64,000 nucleotides of DNA from Halopseudomonas pachastrellae. Its GTDB lineage: Bacteria > Pseudomonadota > Gammaproteobacteria > Pseudomonadales > Pseudomonadaceae. The notes beneath the pieces are model-generated. The model was given only the letters and a program-made list of their open reading frames with translations. It made no database searches and was not told the origin of the DNA. Positions 48,452 to 57,190 of the stretch are shown here, piece by piece; position 1 is the first letter of the stretch; each line of letters begins with the position of its first letter. The translations under genes and the position numbers were made by a program. Location of the stretch: the NCBI RefSeq assembly GCF_900114765.1, contig NZ_FOUD01000002.1, forward strand, positions 162,189 to 226,188, given 5' to 3'.

Positions 48452-49474
48452 ATGAAAAAGTTACTACCCACCTCGACCGCAGGCAGCCTGCCAAAACCCT
48501 CCTGGCTGGCCGAGCCGGAAAAGCTGTGGTCGCCCTGGAAGCTCGCGGGCCGGGAACTGACTGACGGCAAACAGGACGCGCTGCGCGTAGCGCTGCAGGA
48601 GCAGCTGCACGCCGGCATCGATATCGTCAGTGACGGTGAGCAGACCCGTCAGCACTTTGTCACCACCTTTATCGAGCACCTGGACGGCGTTGATTTTGAG
48701 CAGCGCGAGACGGTCAGAATCCGTGACCGCTACGATGCCAGCGTGCCATCTGTGGTCGGCGCGGTCAGCCGCCCAAAATCCGTGTTTGTTGAGGATGCAC
48801 GCTTTCTGCGCCAGCAAACCAGCCAGCCGATCAAATGGGCCCTGCCCGGCCCCATGACCATGATCGACACCCTGTACGACGGCCACTACAAAAGCCGCGA
48901 AAAGCTCGCATGGGAATTTGCCAAGATCCTCAACCAGGAAGCCCGCGAGCTGGAAGCCGCCGGCGTGGACATCATCCAGTTTGACGAGCCCGCCTTTAAC
49001 GTTTTCTTTGACGAGGTTAATGACTGGGGCGTTGCCACACTGGAGCGCGCCATCGAAGGCCTGAAATGCGAAACAGCGGTGCACATCTGCTATGGCTACG
49101 GCATTCAAGCCAATACCGACTGGAAGAAAACGCTGGGCTCGGAGTGGCGCCAGTACGAAGAGGCCTTCCCCAAGCTGCAGAAGTCGACCATCGACATGAT
49201 TTCACTGGAGTGCCACAACTCCCACGTGCCGATGGATCTGATCGAGCTGGTACGCGGCAAGAAGGTCATGGTTGGCGCCATCGATGTTGCCAGCAACACC
49301 ATCGAAACACCGGAAGAAGTCGCCAACACCCTGCGCAAGGCGCTGGAGTTTGTTGACGCCGACAAACTCTACCCCTGCACCAATTGCGGCATGGCTCCGC
49401 TGTCCCGCGAAGTTGCCCGGGGCAAGTTGCAGGCGCTCAGCGCCGGTGCCGCCATCGTTCGCGGCGAGCTCTAA
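48452..49474 (+). CDS. mesD: Folate-independent methionine synthase MesD (core-MetE)
   Basis: 340-residue protein matching only the C-terminal catalytic barrel of MetE, without the N-terminal folate-binding half. Zinc/homocysteine site: HICYGYG (His, Cys), ECHNSH (Glu) and CTNCGMAPL (Cys). The start region LLPTSTAGSLPKPSWL resembles the MetE barrel start. Adjacent DUF1852 gene places it in the MesD type, which transfers a methyl group from an unidentified donor to homocysteine. ATG at 48452 is preferred over an in-frame TTG two codons upstream. Followed by a strong hairpin and a flavin reductase gene. Confidence 0.9.
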   Translation: MKKLLPTSTAGSLPKPSWLAEPEKLWSPWKLAGRELTDGKQDALRVALQEQLHAGIDIVSDGEQTRQHFVTTFIEHLDGVDFEQRETVRIRDRYDASVPSVVGAVSRPKSVFVEDARFLRQQTSQPIKWALPGPMTMIDTLYDGHYKSREKLAWEFAKILNQEARELEAAGVDIIQFDEPAFNVFFDEVNDWGVATLERAIEGLKCETAVHICYGYGIQANTDWKKTLGSEWRQYEEAFPKLQKSTIDMISLECHNSHVPMDLIELVRGKKVMVGAIDVASNTIETPEEVANTLRKALEFVDADKLYPCTNCGMAPLSREVARGKLQALSAGAAIVRGEL

Positions 49475-49481
49475 ACAGCTG

Positions 49482-49515
49482 TCGGGGCGCGCGGTATTGA
49501 GCAAGCGCGCCCCGA
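49482..49515 (+). other. Stable stem-loop between mesD and the flavin reductase gene
   Basis: TCGGGGCGCGC pairs fully with GCGCGCCCCGA (11 bp) around a 12-base loop, eight bases after the mesD stop. There is no T-run, so it is more likely an mRNA-stability or partial-termination element than a complete terminator. Confidence 0.6.
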
Positions 49516-49553
49516 TCAGCCGCGCCGCGCGGACCTCTTATTCAGGATTTACC

Positions 49554-50063
49554 ATGTCAGTTTCCTCTCCCGCCATCGAGCCGCTGCGTTTTCGCGACGC
49601 GCTCGGACACTACGCCTCCGGCATCACCATCATTACCGCGCAGGACCAGGACGAGCCCATCGGCTTTACCTGCCAGTCGTTCTACAGCGTGTCGATGAGT
49701 CCGCCACTGGTGTCGTTCAGCGTTATGGCCAACTCCTTCAGCTATCCCAAGATTCGTCGCGCAGGCCGTTTTGCCGTGAACATCCTGGCCGATGAGCAGG
49801 CCGCGGTTTCCAATGCCTTCGCCCGCCAGGGTGCAGACAAATGGCGTGAAGTTGATTGGGAGCAATCGCCGCTGGGCAGCCCCATCATCAAGGGCAGCCT
49901 GCATTGGCTGGACTGCGAGATCCACGCAGAACACGCCGCCGGCGATCACCTGATCGTCATTGGCGAAGTGAAAGGGCTGAGCCTGCAACAAGCGCCAGCC
50001 AGCGAGCCTTTGCTGTACTTCAAGGGCCAATACCGCAGCCTGGCCGAGCACAGCGCCGCCTGA
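49554..50063 (+). CDS. Flavin reductase-like FMN-binding protein
   Basis: 169 residues of the flavin reductase domain family (HpaC/RutF type): LRFRDALGHYASGITIITA, the CQSFYSVSMSPPLVSFSV FMN-contact block and GRFAVNILADEQ. Such proteins supply reduced FMN to two-component monooxygenases. No classical monooxygenase is adjacent, so its partner could be MesX or MesD, which need oxygen; this is inference. The ATG at 49554 fits the family; the open frame upstream overlaps mesD. Same direction as mesXD, 79 bases after mesD. Confidence 0.88.
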   Translation: MSVSSPAIEPLRFRDALGHYASGITIITAQDQDEPIGFTCQSFYSVSMSPPLVSFSVMANSFSYPKIRRAGRFAVNILADEQAAVSNAFARQGADKWREVDWEQSPLGSPIIKGSLHWLDCEIHAEHAAGDHLIVIGEVKGLSLQQAPASEPLLYFKGQYRSLAEHSAA

Positions 50064-50371
50064 ACCGATGCGGGCGGTTTGCAGCATGCAGGGCCAAGTC
50101 GGGAGATCGCCCCGGCTACTGCTGACGGATAACCCATTAACGCTGCGGATCAGCCCCCTCTCATGCTCAGCACCAGGCTGCTGGTGATACGCCTGAAGCG
50201 CAGCCTCGCCCCGAGCGCGCGCCCACTCCCTCCCCTGACCCAGCCCCAAAGCAGCGATCACCTGCGCCAGCTATCCAACATCCCGCCCAAATCACAATTG
50301 GTTAAGATTCTCATTCGCACTACATTTAGCAATCAAACTATAAATCTGCCAATTACCTCAGGGATCACACA
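50064..50371 (+). promoter_or_regulatory. Intergenic region before the TonB receptor
   Basis: 308 bases without a supported gene. Its last 90 bases are AT-rich and contain AAGATTCTCATTCGC (50304-50318), whose complement GCGAATGAGAATCTT resembles one half of a Fur box, but the second half is poor. A receptor promoter probably lies here. No terminator or RNA was identified. Confidence 0.35.
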
Positions 50372-52525
50372 ATGAAAATCAACAAGGCTCACCGTCTGGG
50401 CGGCGCCCTGCTCGCCTCTCTCAGCCCCGGCCTCGCGCTGGCCGCTGAGCCGACAAACGACAGCCGCACACTGGCGCTGCCGGAAATTCTCATCACCGGC
50501 CAGAAGATTGAGCGCACCCAGCTGGAAACCGTTGCCAGCGCACAGGTTGTCGATGGGGATGAGATCGACAACGGCACGCGCATGGACAACCTTTACGACC
50601 TGATCGAGAGCGTGCCCAACGTCGGCAATACCAGTGGCTTCAATAGCCTGTCGATTCGCGGCATCGCCAACGCCGGCCCAACCGGCGCAGACAACGGCGC
50701 CGGCACCATCGGCGTGTACCTGGACAACGGCCTGCTGACCAGCCGCAGCATTCAGGACAACGCCATCAGCACCTGGGACCTGGAAAGCGTCGAAGTACTG
50801 CGCGGCCCGCAATCCACCACCTCCGGCCGCAACTCGCTGGCCGGTCAGATTACCCTCAAGACCCGCGATCCCGAGTTCGCCAGCAACGGCGCGGCCAAGC
50901 TGGTCTACGATGAAGACCACACCTACCAGACCGCGATCATGCAAACCGGCCCGCTGACCGACAACCTGGCCTACCGCATCACCGGTGATTACCAGCGTAC
51001 CGACGGCTTTGTGAACAATGACTTTCTCAACCAGAGCGACTTCAACAGCAGCTACAACGGCAACCTGCGCGGCAAGCTGCTGTACCTGCTGCCAAGCGAC
51101 GGCGAGATTCTCCTGACGCTGAGCCACAACCGCTTTCGCGAAGATGGCGACGCCGCAGTGGATGACCGCCAGAGTGGCCGCGAAAGCCGCCTGAATTACC
51201 CCAGCAGTTGGGAAACCATGAGCGACAGCCTGTCTCTGAGCTTCAAGCAACCGCTGAGCGAGCGCTTGAGTTTTGAGGCCAACACCGGCTTTGTACAGAG
51301 CGACTTTGAGCGCGACAACGACTTTGACGGCAGCCCGGGCGAAGCCACCCTGCAACAGCAAACCGACGACTACACCTTCAACCAGGAGTTTCTGCTGCGT
51401 TATAACGGCGATCGGCGCCGCTCGGTAACCGGCCTGTATCTATCCACCGGCACACTGGATGACGGCTATACCACCAGCAACGTCGAGCTGGATACTGGCG
51501 GACTGCTGCCCATCCCCATCGCGCTCAACTCCTCCAACTACACCGAAGAGAGCTACAAGAACGCCGCTCTGTTCGCCGACATCGACTACCACCTGACCGA
51601 CAAACTGGTACTGCTGGCCGGTCTGCGCGCCGACTACGAGGAGCGTGAGAGTGACGTGCGCACTACTATTGAGCGCGCCGTCTCCTACGGCCCAGGCTTC
51701 GACCCGCTGATCGACGGTTTCCTCGCCGGATTGATGGGCCCCGGTCAGCAAGACGGCAAAACCGACGCCTTTAACCTGTTGCCCAAGATCGGCTTCAACT
51801 ACCTGTGGAGCGACACCCTGTCGACCGGCTTCCTGGTCCAGCGCGGCTATCGCTCGGGCGGGGTATCCACCAACCCGATCCGCGGCCAGGTGCAGGAATA
51901 CGACGAAGAATTCACCACCCACTACGAATCGTCCCTGCGCGCCCTGCTGCTGGACCAGCGACTAGCAGTCAACTTCAACCTGTTCTTCACCGACTGGACC
52001 GACCAGCAAGTGACCATCGCGCCCGCTGGCGCCATCCACCCACTGGACCGATTTGTCGTCAACGCAGGCGAGTCGCACGTGTACGGCTTTGAGCTGGAGG
52101 GCAAATACGCCGTCAACCACAACTGGGATCTGTCAGCCGGTGTGGGTTACAGCAAGACCGAGTTCGACAAGCTTGAGAACAACGGCGTTGACTATTCCGG
52201 TGAAGAGTTCCAGTTTGCCCGCAACTGGACCGGTAATGTGGCCAGCACCTGGCGCTTTGCCAACGGCTGTTTCCTCAACGGTAACGTCTCCTACGCCAGC
52301 GAGGGTGCCACATTGCTGAACACCCCGGACACCGAAACCGACGCCTACGCGCTGGTCAACATGAAAGCCGGCTACGAGCAGGACAACTGGGGCGCTTATC
52401 TGTACGCCAACAACCTGTTCGATCGCGAGTACCGTACCGAGCGCTTCCGCGAAGACTCCACCTACGGCAACGCTGTCTACGGCGATCCACGCGCCCTGGG
52501 CGTAGTCGGCACCCTGTCCTGGTAA
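50372..52525 (+). CDS. TonB-dependent outer-membrane receptor
   Basis: 717 residues: signal peptide (residues 1-24, LALA|AEP), a TonB box-like PEILITGQ at about 37-44, plug domain (SVPNVGNTSGFNSLSIRGIAN ... LESVEVLRGPQSTTSGRNSLAGQI) and a 22-strand barrel ending in the outer-membrane signature ...VVGTLSW with terminal Trp. Intact. Ligand unknown; it resembles the CirA/FyuA-like class. Its position after mesX-mesD-flavin reductase suggests uptake of a compound used by that pathway, possibly the methyl donor precursor or a metal chelate. Confidence 0.9.
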   Translation: MKINKAHRLGGALLASLSPGLALAAEPTNDSRTLALPEILITGQKIERTQLETVASAQVVDGDEIDNGTRMDNLYDLIESVPNVGNTSGFNSLSIRGIANAGPTGADNGAGTIGVYLDNGLLTSRSIQDNAISTWDLESVEVLRGPQSTTSGRNSLAGQITLKTRDPEFASNGAAKLVYDEDHTYQTAIMQTGPLTDNLAYRITGDYQRTDGFVNNDFLNQSDFNSSYNGNLRGKLLYLLPSDGEILLTLSHNRFREDGDAAVDDRQSGRESRLNYPSSWETMSDSLSLSFKQPLSERLSFEANTGFVQSDFERDNDFDGSPGEATLQQQTDDYTFNQEFLLRYNGDRRRSVTGLYLSTGTLDDGYTTSNVELDTGGLLPIPIALNSSNYTEESYKNAALFADIDYHLTDKLVLLAGLRADYEERESDVRTTIERAVSYGPGFDPLIDGFLAGLMGPGQQDGKTDAFNLLPKIGFNYLWSDTLSTGFLVQRGYRSGGVSTNPIRGQVQEYDEEFTTHYESSLRALLLDQRLAVNFNLFFTDWTDQQVTIAPAGAIHPLDRFVVNAGESHVYGFELEGKYAVNHNWDLSAGVGYSKTEFDKLENNGVDYSGEEFQFARNWTGNVASTWRFANGCFLNGNVSYASEGATLLNTPDTETDAYALVNMKAGYEQDNWGAYLYANNLFDREYRTERFREDSTYGNAVYGDPRALGVVGTLSW

Positions 52526-52596
52526 CCTCCTTTTGCGGCGCGCAACGCCTGGCGCCGCACACCAACCTCGCCCGCGCAATGCGCGGGCGACGCCCC

Positions 52597-52842
52597 TTAC
52601 TCCCGGCGATACTGCAGTGCGCCAGCCAGATAGACCTCGTCCACCTTTAGTGCGCTCAGCCTCTGGGCCGGCACCGCGTAAGGGCTTTGGTCCACAATCT
52701 GCAGATCAGCCCACTTGCCGACCTCCAGACTCCCTGCCTGCTGCTCGATGTCCAGTTGCCAGGCCGCGTTGATGGTCATCGCCCGCAATGCCTGCCGCAC
52801 ACTGATTGCCTGCGCCGCATTCAGCACCTGACCACTGGCTGT
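52597..52842 (-). pseudogene. C-terminal remnant of a YtcJ-like amidohydrolase
   Basis: About 80 codons on the minus strand keep the end of an amidohydrolase: QAISVRQALRAMTINAAWQLD, GSLEVGKWADLQIVDQSP and LSALKVDEVYLAG. The catalytic barrel that should precede it is absent; the frame runs into unrelated sequence toward 52998. Remnant of a deleted gene. Confidence 0.75.
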
Positions 52843-52984
52843 CTGGTAACGGCGGTCTGCATTTGGTTCTCCTCTATTGTGTGTCCCTTCACCGCTCAAA
52901 ACAGGGCATTTACGCCGATATTGAGGCACACGGCCTGACTTCCCGTGCCATACTTGATTGGTGACCTCTGTTGCGACGATCCCC

Positions 52985-55936
52985 ATGCGCCTACGCAAAA
53001 AAACCGTACTGGTATCACTGTTGGTTGCCGTCTTTGCCTACAGCCTGATCGGCATACTGCTGCTGCCCGCTATCGTCTTACATGTTGCCAACCAGCAGTT
53101 GACTGCCTTGAGCAACGCGCCTGCCCGCCTGGAACGTGTGGAGTTCAACCCATTCAGCTTTGAAGCGACCCTGTGGAACCTGCACATCGGTGAGCCCGAC
53201 GCCCCACAAATCGCCTTCCGCCGCCTGTACGCTAACCTATCGCTGGACAGCCTGTGGCGCGGCGCACTGCACCTGACCGACATAGAGCTGGAGCGCGCGC
53301 ACGGCGACGTGCGCTTCAACCAGGACGGCGAGCTAAACCTGCTGCAGCTGTTCAACCTACCCGAGCGCACCGAGCCAGAGCCGCCCGCAACGGATTCGCA
53401 ACCCTTTCCCGTTGAGCTGGACCGCATCGCGCTGATCAAGAACAGCCTGTACTTTGAAGATCAGCGCACCAGCGAGCCGGTGGTCTTCGCCTACGACGAC
53501 CTGTCGCTGGAGCTGCACAATCTCAGCACCCTGCCCGACAACAGTAGCGATATGACCCTCAGCGCCAGCGGCCCCTACGGTGCCCGCCTGGACTGGCAAG
53601 GTACGCTCAGCCTGCTGCCGCTACGCTCCAGCGGCCATGTCAGCGTTAATGCCGCCCAACTGCAAACGATCTGGCCGTACGTGCGCGACCGCGTAGCCAT
53701 CACCCTGCAAAGCGGGGCGCTAAGTGCCAGCACCGACTATCGGATCGACCTGTCCGAGCGCACAGACGTGACACTGAGCAACGCGCAGTTGAACCTGCAG
53801 GACCTCAACCTTGATGCCGAGGACCGCCCGCTACTGCGTATCCCCTCGCTATCCCTCAGCGACGGGTCGATGGACCTGGCCCAACGCCAGGCGCGCCTGG
53901 GCGCCCTGCAAAGCGAAGGACTGGAAGCCTGGGCTGCACGCACCGAACAGGGCGACATTGACCTGCTGGCGCTGCTGCCCGCCACCGACCCGGACGCAAA
54001 CAACAGCGACAGTGCTGACACCGACGCCGTCGACGCCCGCGCCCCTGCACCCGTTGAAGCTGAGCCCAACACCGACACAGCCATCGAACCCACAGCTCCG
54101 CCGCCGCCCTGGCAGCTCAAGGTCAGCGCCGTTGATCTGAACAACTACCGCCTGCACCTGGAAGACCGTCAACCCGCGCAAGACGTCAAACTGGAACTGG
54201 CTCCACTCAACCTCAGCCTGCGCGACTTTGACAGCAGCGGGCAAGCGCCCTTCCAGCTGTCACTGGATACCGGCGTTAACACCACCGGCCAGCTGCAGGC
54301 CAGCGGCGACGTCTCGCTCACGCCGTTGAGCGCCAACCTGCAGGTCAGCAGTAGTGATCTGAACCTGCAGCTGGTACGTGCCTACGTCGAACCCCTGGTG
54401 CGCATCCAACTGCGTAGCGGCCTGCTGGGCAGTCAACTGCAAGTGCAACTGCGCGGAGTGCAACCTCTGGATATCGGCGTTAGTGGCGACGCCGACGTCA
54501 CGCAGCTGCACATCGTCGACAGCGCCCGCAAACGCGACCTGCTGAAATGGCAACGTCTGGAGCTCAACGGCATCGACTACCAGACAGATCGCCTGTCCAT
54601 TGATGGCGTCGCGCTGCAACAACCGTATGTGCGCTTTATCATCAATGAAAACCTGACCACCAACTTCAGTGGCCTGCTGGTCGAGCAACCCGCTGCATCA
54701 ACGCCCGCAAGCCAGCCGCAAGCTAGCAGCAAGCCCCTGGCTCTGCGCATAGGCGGCATCCGAATCAACGACGGCTCCGCCAACTTCGCCGACTTCAGCC
54801 TGACGCCCAACTTCGCCACCGCCCTGGGTCAACTCAACGGCAGCATCGGCACCATCGACAACCAGCGCCCGCTGGTAGCCAGCGTGGATATCGAGGGCCG
54901 AGTTGATCGCTACGCCCCGGTGACCATCAAAGGCGGCCTCACCCCCTTTGACCCGCTCAACAGCCTCGACATCGCCACGCGTTTTCGCAACGTTGAACTG
55001 ACAACGCTCACACCCTACTCCGGCAAGTTTGCCGGCTACCGCATCCGCAAGGGGCGCCTGAATCTCGACCTGCGCTACCGCATTGAGCAGGGCCAGCTGA
55101 ACGCGGAAAACAAGCTACTGCTTGAAGGCCTGCAACTGGGCGAGAAGGTCGACAGCCCCGACGCCGTCGACCTGCCCGTGCGCCTGGCCGTGGCACTGCT
55201 CAAGGACACCAACGGCAATATCGACCTGTCGCTGCCGGTCTCCGGCAACCTGGAAGACCCGCAGTTCAGCGTCATGCCGATTGTCTGGCAGACGCTGCGC
55301 AATCTGCTGCTGCGCGCCACCCAGGCGCCGTTCAAATTCATCGCAGGCTTAGTCTCAGGGGACGATCAGGACCTCAGCCAGGTCAGCTTTGCCCCCGGAC
55401 AGAAAGAACTGGACGGCAGCGCCCAAAGCGCCCTCGACACGCTGGCCAGCGCCCTGCAGGAGCGCCCTGCCCTGGCACTGGAAATCGAAGGCCTGAGCAC
55501 CCTGAACGAAGACGGCCCGCCGCTCGCCGCAGCCCGCTTGGAAGAAGAATACCAACAGCTACTATTTCAGTCCCTGCAACGCAGCGGAGCGAAAGTCCCC
55601 GCCAGCCCAAATGAGCTGACAGTAGAAGAGGACGACAAACCCGCCCTGCTGGAAGGCATCTACCGCAGTAGACTGAAGCACCAACCACCGCCCGAATGGG
55701 CAGAGCTGGAACCAGAAGAACGCGCCTCCCAACTCGAACAGGCCGTGCTCGCCTACTGGAGCACCAACGAACTGGTGCTGCGCCGCCTGGCCCAGGCCCG
55801 CGCAGCCGAGATCAAGGCCTACCTGGTAGAGCGCGGCGGTCTGGACGCCCAACGCCTTTATCTGATCGACGTGTCCACACCGCAAACCAGCGATAGCGAA
55901 CGCGTCAGCGTGCCACTGCACCTCGATAGCCAGTAG
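52985..55936 (+). CDS. DUF748 family AsmA-like envelope protein
   Basis: 983 residues with an N-terminal membrane anchor (VLVSLLVAVFAYSLIGILLLPAIV) and a long periplasmic beta-rich region with repeating blocks (FSFEATLWNLHIGEP, DFSLTPNFATALGQLNGSI, VTIKGGLTPFDPLNSLDI). DUF748 belongs to the AsmA/TamB/YhdP-like superfamily, thought to bridge membranes for lipid transfer. Near the C-terminus a PGQKELDGSAQSALDTLASALQ segment recalls OmpA-like domains. ATG at 52985 is preferred over an in-frame GTG/ATG nine codons upstream. No operon partner. Confidence 0.88.
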   Translation: MRLRKKTVLVSLLVAVFAYSLIGILLLPAIVLHVANQQLTALSNAPARLERVEFNPFSFEATLWNLHIGEPDAPQIAFRRLYANLSLDSLWRGALHLTDIELERAHGDVRFNQDGELNLLQLFNLPERTEPEPPATDSQPFPVELDRIALIKNSLYFEDQRTSEPVVFAYDDLSLELHNLSTLPDNSSDMTLSASGPYGARLDWQGTLSLLPLRSSGHVSVNAAQLQTIWPYVRDRVAITLQSGALSASTDYRIDLSERTDVTLSNAQLNLQDLNLDAEDRPLLRIPSLSLSDGSMDLAQRQARLGALQSEGLEAWAARTEQGDIDLLALLPATDPDANNSDSADTDAVDARAPAPVEAEPNTDTAIEPTAPPPPWQLKVSAVDLNNYRLHLEDRQPAQDVKLELAPLNLSLRDFDSSGQAPFQLSLDTGVNTTGQLQASGDVSLTPLSANLQVSSSDLNLQLVRAYVEPLVRIQLRSGLLGSQLQVQLRGVQPLDIGVSGDADVTQLHIVDSARKRDLLKWQRLELNGIDYQTDRLSIDGVALQQPYVRFIINENLTTNFSGLLVEQPAASTPASQPQASSKPLALRIGGIRINDGSANFADFSLTPNFATALGQLNGSIGTIDNQRPLVASVDIEGRVDRYAPVTIKGGLTPFDPLNSLDIATRFRNVELTTLTPYSGKFAGYRIRKGRLNLDLRYRIEQGQLNAENKLLLEGLQLGEKVDSPDAVDLPVRLAVALLKDTNGNIDLSLPVSGNLEDPQFSVMPIVWQTLRNLLLRATQAPFKFIAGLVSGDDQDLSQVSFAPGQKELDGSAQSALDTLASALQERPALALEIEGLSTLNEDGPPLAAARLEEEYQQLLFQSLQRSGAKVPASPNELTVEEDDKPALLEGIYRSRLKHQPPPEWAELEPEERASQLEQAVLAYWSTNELVLRRLAQARAAEIKAYLVERGGLDAQRLYLIDVSTPQTSDSERVSVPLHLDSQ

Positions 55937-55996
55937 CCCAACAGCGCCACCGGTTAAGCGATTGAAATGGCAGCCAAAAAAATGAGTGCAACAGGC

Positions 55997-56025
55997 TTGA
56001 CAAGGTATCCGCCAAAATGAATAAT
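55997..56025 (+). promoter_or_regulatory. Sigma70 promoter of tRNA-Met
   Basis: Consensus TTGACA at 55997-56002, 17-base spacer, AATAAT at 56020-56025. Transcription would begin about 7-8 bases upstream of the mature tRNA. Confidence 0.85.
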
Positions 56026-56038
56026 GCGCGCCTCGGAT

Positions 56039-56115
56039 GGCTACATAGCTCAGTTGGTTAGAGCACAGCATTCATAATGCTGGTGTCCCAGGTTCAAGTC
56101 CCGGTGTAGCCACCA
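56039..56115 (+). tRNA. tRNA-Met (anticodon CAT, elongator type)
   Basis: 77 bases with encoded CCA. Acceptor stem GGCTACA/TGTAGCC, D-loop GCTCAGTTGGTTAGAGC, anticodon stem CAGCA/TGCTG around TTCATAA, T-arm GGTTCAAGTCC. The fully paired 1-72 end indicates the elongator form. In P. aeruginosa the corresponding tRNA lies close to ychF; here 10.4 kb intervene. Confidence 0.96.
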
Positions 56116-56123
56116 ACCTTTTC

Positions 56124-56153
56124 AAAGGCTTAGCTTCGGCTAAGCCTTTTTTT
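56124..56153 (+). terminator. Rho-independent terminator of tRNA-Met
   Basis: AAAGGCTTAGC-TTCG-GCTAAGCCTTT followed by a T-run; UUCG-type stable tetraloop. Confidence 0.95.
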
Positions 56154-56191
56154 ATGCCCTTTTGGCTGAGCCCAGCTGCCCCGCTAAGGCC

Positions 56192-57190
56192 CTACCCCAG
56201 ACGCGCCAAAACCCCATCGGCAATGACACGGGTTGTGCGGTCGGCGAAATCGACGGTGCCTGCGTCCTTCAGAAAGTCACTTACCGCCACTTCCAACTGA
56301 TCCGCCAGTGATGGCAGCTGCCAGTGATAACGCAGTAGCAGAGCGGCGCTAAGTAGCGCGGCCAGGGGGTTAGCACGGCCGGTACCGGCGATGTCGGGAG
56401 CGCTGCCGTGCACGGGTTCGGCCAGCGCGATGCCGTCGCCCCAGTTGAGCGACGGCGCGGTGCCCAGGCCGCCAGACCAGTGACAGGCCAGGTCGGAGAG
56501 GATGTCACCAAACAGGTTGGTGGTGGCGATCAGGTCAAACTGCTCCGGCGAGGCGACCAATTGCAGGGCGGCGACATCCACCAGGCGCTCGTCAACACGT
56601 GCATCCCACCCCGCCTGGGCCAACACCTGCCGGGCGCTGTCGCGAAACAGGCCGCAGGTCAGCGGCAGCACATTGGCTTTGTGTACCAGAGTAATGCGCC
56701 GTGCGTTACGCAAGGCGGCGACCTCAGCCGTGCGCTGCGCCAGTTGCTCGCTGGCCCGACGCGTGATCTGGCGCTCGGCCAGGGCGCGCCCCTCTCCGTC
56801 CATGCGCTCACGTCCGACATAAAGCCCTTCGCTGTTTTCCCGCAGGATGAGCATGTCGATATTCGGCTGGGGGGAGATTACGGGCCAACTGCGTACCGGG
56901 CGCAGGTTGCAGTTCAGGGCGAGCGCCTGACGTAAGGTCAGAATGGCGCTACGGTAACCAGCAACTGCGTGGGAAGGCGAAGACACGGCGCCAAAGATAC
57001 CGGCCCCGCAATCCTTCATGAGATCCAGCGTCGCCTGCGGCACTGATGTGCCCATGCGTTCAAAACAGCCCCAACCTGCATCAGCCTCACAGGTGCGCAA
57101 ACCCGGCAGCAGACGCTCGAGCGCATCCACGGCGACCGGTACTACCTCAGGGCCAATACCATCTCCAGCAATCACGCACAGGCTCTTCAT
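56192..57190 (-). CDS. Isocitrate/isopropylmalate/homoisocitrate dehydrogenase family protein
   Basis: NAD(P)-dependent beta-decarboxylating dehydrogenase, 332 residues. CVIAGDGIGPEVVPVA start, YRSAILTLRQALALNCNLRPVRS arginine region, LRENSEGLYVGRE substrate loop, HKANVLPL catalytic Lys, and TTNLFGDILSDL metal Asp residues. The LRENSEGLYVG loop is closer to homoisocitrate/tartrate-type than to classical LeuB or Icd, so substrate is open. Last gene of the leuA-psi-rimI-eamA series; its ATG overlaps the EamA stop by four bases. With leuA it could form a chain-elongation pathway. Confidence 0.85.
   Translation of the reverse strand: MKSLCVIAGDGIGPEVVPVAVDALERLLPGLRTCEADAGWGCFERMGTSVPQATLDLMKDCGAGIFGAVSSPSHAVAGYRSAILTLRQALALNCNLRPVRSWPVISPQPNIDMLILRENSEGLYVGRERMDGEGRALAERQITRRASEQLAQRTAEVAALRNARRITLVHKANVLPLTCGLFRDSARQVLAQAGWDARVDERLVDVAALQLVASPEQFDLIATTNLFGDILSDLACHWSGGLGTAPSLNWGDGIALAEPVHGSAPDIAGTGRANPLAALLSAALLLRYHWQLPSLADQLEVAVSDFLKDAGTVDFADRTTRVIADGVLARLG

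Noticed and set aside
56039..56115. tRNA-Met as attachment site for the 45.6-56 kb insert
   Set aside because: The insert lies on the 5' side of the tRNA, no integrase gene is present, and I found no duplicate of the tRNA 3' end near ychF.
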